Part shown: positions 25,586 through 26,794 of the stretch, in pieces
How positions within the stretch are numbered: position 1 is the first letter of the stretch
Layout: each line of letters opens with the position of its first letter
Source: Pelargonium cotyledonis
Taxonomy: Eukaryota > Streptophyta > Magnoliopsida > Geraniales > Geraniaceae
Direction of reading: 5' to 3'
Length of the DNA stretch: 26,794 bases
Assembly: GCA_036897625.1 (NCBI GenBank)
Contig: JAYMTA010000566.1
Span: forward strand, 1 to 26,794
Notes under the pieces: model-generated
Told to the model about the DNA's origin: nothing
The model's database searches: none
What the model saw: the letters and a program-made list of their open reading frames with translations, nothing else
Translations under genes and position numbers: made by a program

Positions 25586-25607
25586 CCTCTTCTTCTTCTT
25601 CTTCTTC
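25586..25607. repeat. (TTC)n tract in the beta-galactosidase leader
   Basis: A run of about seven TTC triplets on the plus strand (GAA on the transcribed minus strand) lies between the predicted TATA box and the ATG, so it should fall in the 5' UTR. GA-rich leaders are common in plants and the tract length may vary. Confidence 0.75.
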
Positions 25608-25660
25608 ACTGTTTGTTTTCTTGTACTGCAACAACCGCCATTGAAGCGTTGCTGTGCTGC

Positions 25661-25667
25661 TTTATAC
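25661..25667 (-). promoter_or_regulatory. TATA box of the beta-galactosidase gene
   Basis: On the minus strand the sequence reads GTATAAAGC, a good TATA box, 370 bp upstream of the ATG at 25291. A start site about 30 bp below would give a leader of roughly 340 nt containing the GAA tract. Confidence 0.5.
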
Positions 25668-25688
25668 AAGTGAGCAGTGACTGTGAGG

Positions 25689-25991
25689 TAGGTTTGTCAA
25701 TTTCAACCTTAACTGACAAACATTCAATTTGTACAGTAACACAATACCAATATGAAACAAAATTAACTTGTATAACCACACATCTTTTTCAATCGTGTCG
25801 TGTATGTGTTCGGCTTCCGAATCATAACAATTTATGAAACGTACTGAATTTGTAGTACAAAATTGTGTCAATCATACTGTGTCAACACGACCATTTCACT
25901 GTCGTGTTAGATATGTCGAGTCTGTGTTGATTCACAACGTAACTCACAAATATTATTCAACACGATACTCACGTACGGGTTGGTTGCTCTA
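25689..25991. repeat. degraded dispersed repeat upstream of the beta-galactosidase
   Basis: This stretch of about 300 bp is dense in words such as TCGTGTCGTGT, GTGTCAACACGA and ACTGTCGTGTTAG. Its possible ends are TAGGTTTGTCAA on the left and, inverted on the right, TAGAGCAACCAA. It recalls a widespread plant repeat, possibly a hAT-type MITE, built from CGTGTCGTGT/ACACGACAC words. No clear target duplication is visible. It begins about 20 bp upstream of the predicted TATA box. Confidence 0.35.
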
Positions 25992-26794
25992 ATTTTACTC
26001 CTTTTTAACTCGAAATCATCGCAACGTTCTACTCGACTTTGAATCGGATTTGAGTCATGTACGGTCAATCTGGCATGCAAAATTCAGCTGAAAGTCAAAG
26101 TGACAGCTCTACTACAAGGTTGCTTATTTATTATGGATTTGATAATTATTGTTGTAATTACTAATCACATTCTTAATTGTGTTTGTTTTTGTAGCTTAAT
26201 TTGTGTGTTAAGATGTAATTACGTACAGAGGGGTGTGAGGTTTGGGATTAGTAAGTGAATTAAATGCATGATGAAAACAATCCAGTGCTGGTACAGCACA
26301 TAGAGATCAGTTGCTCCAGCCTATTATTTAATGCCACGTGTGTGAAGTTGTTGGAATCTTTGACTTTTTGGTCTTTTTATCTTCGGGGAAGTACAGGCGG
26401 TTTGACTACGAACTCGGCAGCCCCGTCCGTGAGTGCTACAGTGAGACAAGCTCACGCGCGTCGGTAAGGCTTGCATGTCACCGCCAAAAGAGGTAAACAG
26501 AAATAGTTGTTTGATTTAGCGCGTGAAAGTTCACGGAGGGGGAGGCAGGTGAGACATTCACTCCAACAGTCGAATGTCGGTGCGAAATGTTTTTTGTCCC
26601 TACAAAATTTTGGCGCGAAGTTGGTAATTCAACATGCTATGTTTAGCCGATCACTAATTGGACCATTAGTTGCACAAATAACAAACCATGCACGAGAGCA
26701 ATACAACCAAATAAATAGCATTATTTATTACTAGTTTTTTCTCCGGACGATGTCTTTTATGAACTATTATCATTTATTATATGATAAGTTAAAT
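25992..26794. other. right-hand flank, no gene seen
   Basis: This distal promoter or intergenic DNA contains a G-box CACGTG at 26335-26340, a GC-richer patch at about 26395-26580, and an E2F-like TTTGGCGC at 26609-26616. The open frames 26264-26467 and 26507-26734 show no recognisable domain. The GC-rich patch could belong to a neighbouring gene beyond the window. Confidence 0.4.

Noticed and set aside
26609-26616. E2F-like site TTTGGCGC near the right edge
   Set aside because: A single 8-bp match with no gene start visible nearby is expected by chance.

Overview
This window is nuclear DNA from a flowering plant, a eudicot and most likely a rosid. It is AT-rich, its genes are split by many GT-AG introns, and it holds plant-specific families and plant-type small transposons. 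Nothing in it fixes the species. Five protein-coding genes can be followed exon by exon. In every one the exon phases add up and the reading frame stays open to a stop, so none looks broken.

From left to right: (1) a minus-strand gene (698-5058, 11 coding exons, 419 aa) for a SnRK1-activating kinase of the GRIK/SnAK family, with a spliced, telo-box-rich 5' leader reaching to about 6090; (2) a 2.1-kb gene-free stretch with two decayed LINE RNase H fragments; (3) plus-strand PDX2 (8192-10921, 7 exons, 249 aa), the glutaminase subunit of pyridoxal 5'-phosphate synthase, with a GC-AG first intron and a Stowaway-like MITE in intron 5; (4) a 2.4-kb spacer with an intact tRNA-derived SINE flanked by a 14-bp target-site duplication; (5) two plus-strand tandem paralogues of the secreted 'root cap' / LEA-related family (13312-15051 and 17046-18429) with the same two-exon structure; (6) a convergent minus-strand gene for a GH35 beta-galactosidase close to Arabidopsis BGAL8 (18922-25291, 19 exons, 844 aa); (7) its promoter side, with a TATA box, a GAA tract in the leader and a degraded dispersed repeat just upstream.

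The genes form no operon-like pathway. However, the order kinase, PDX2, root-cap gene, root-cap gene matches, from memory, the Arabidopsis run At5g60550 (GRIK2), At5g60540 (PDX2), At5g60530, At5g60520. This is therefore probably an old conserved block, with the beta-galactosidase next to it through a different history.

I found no previously undescribed system. The points most worth a second look are the GC donor of PDX2, a second in-frame ATG in the kinase that would expose an MGCC lipidation-like N-terminus, the sharply different base composition of the tandem root-cap paralogues, an in-frame 27-bp minisatellite coding an Asn/Gly tract, and the SINE and MITE copies. All exon models come from reading splice sites and matching family knowledge; no transcript evidence or database search was available.
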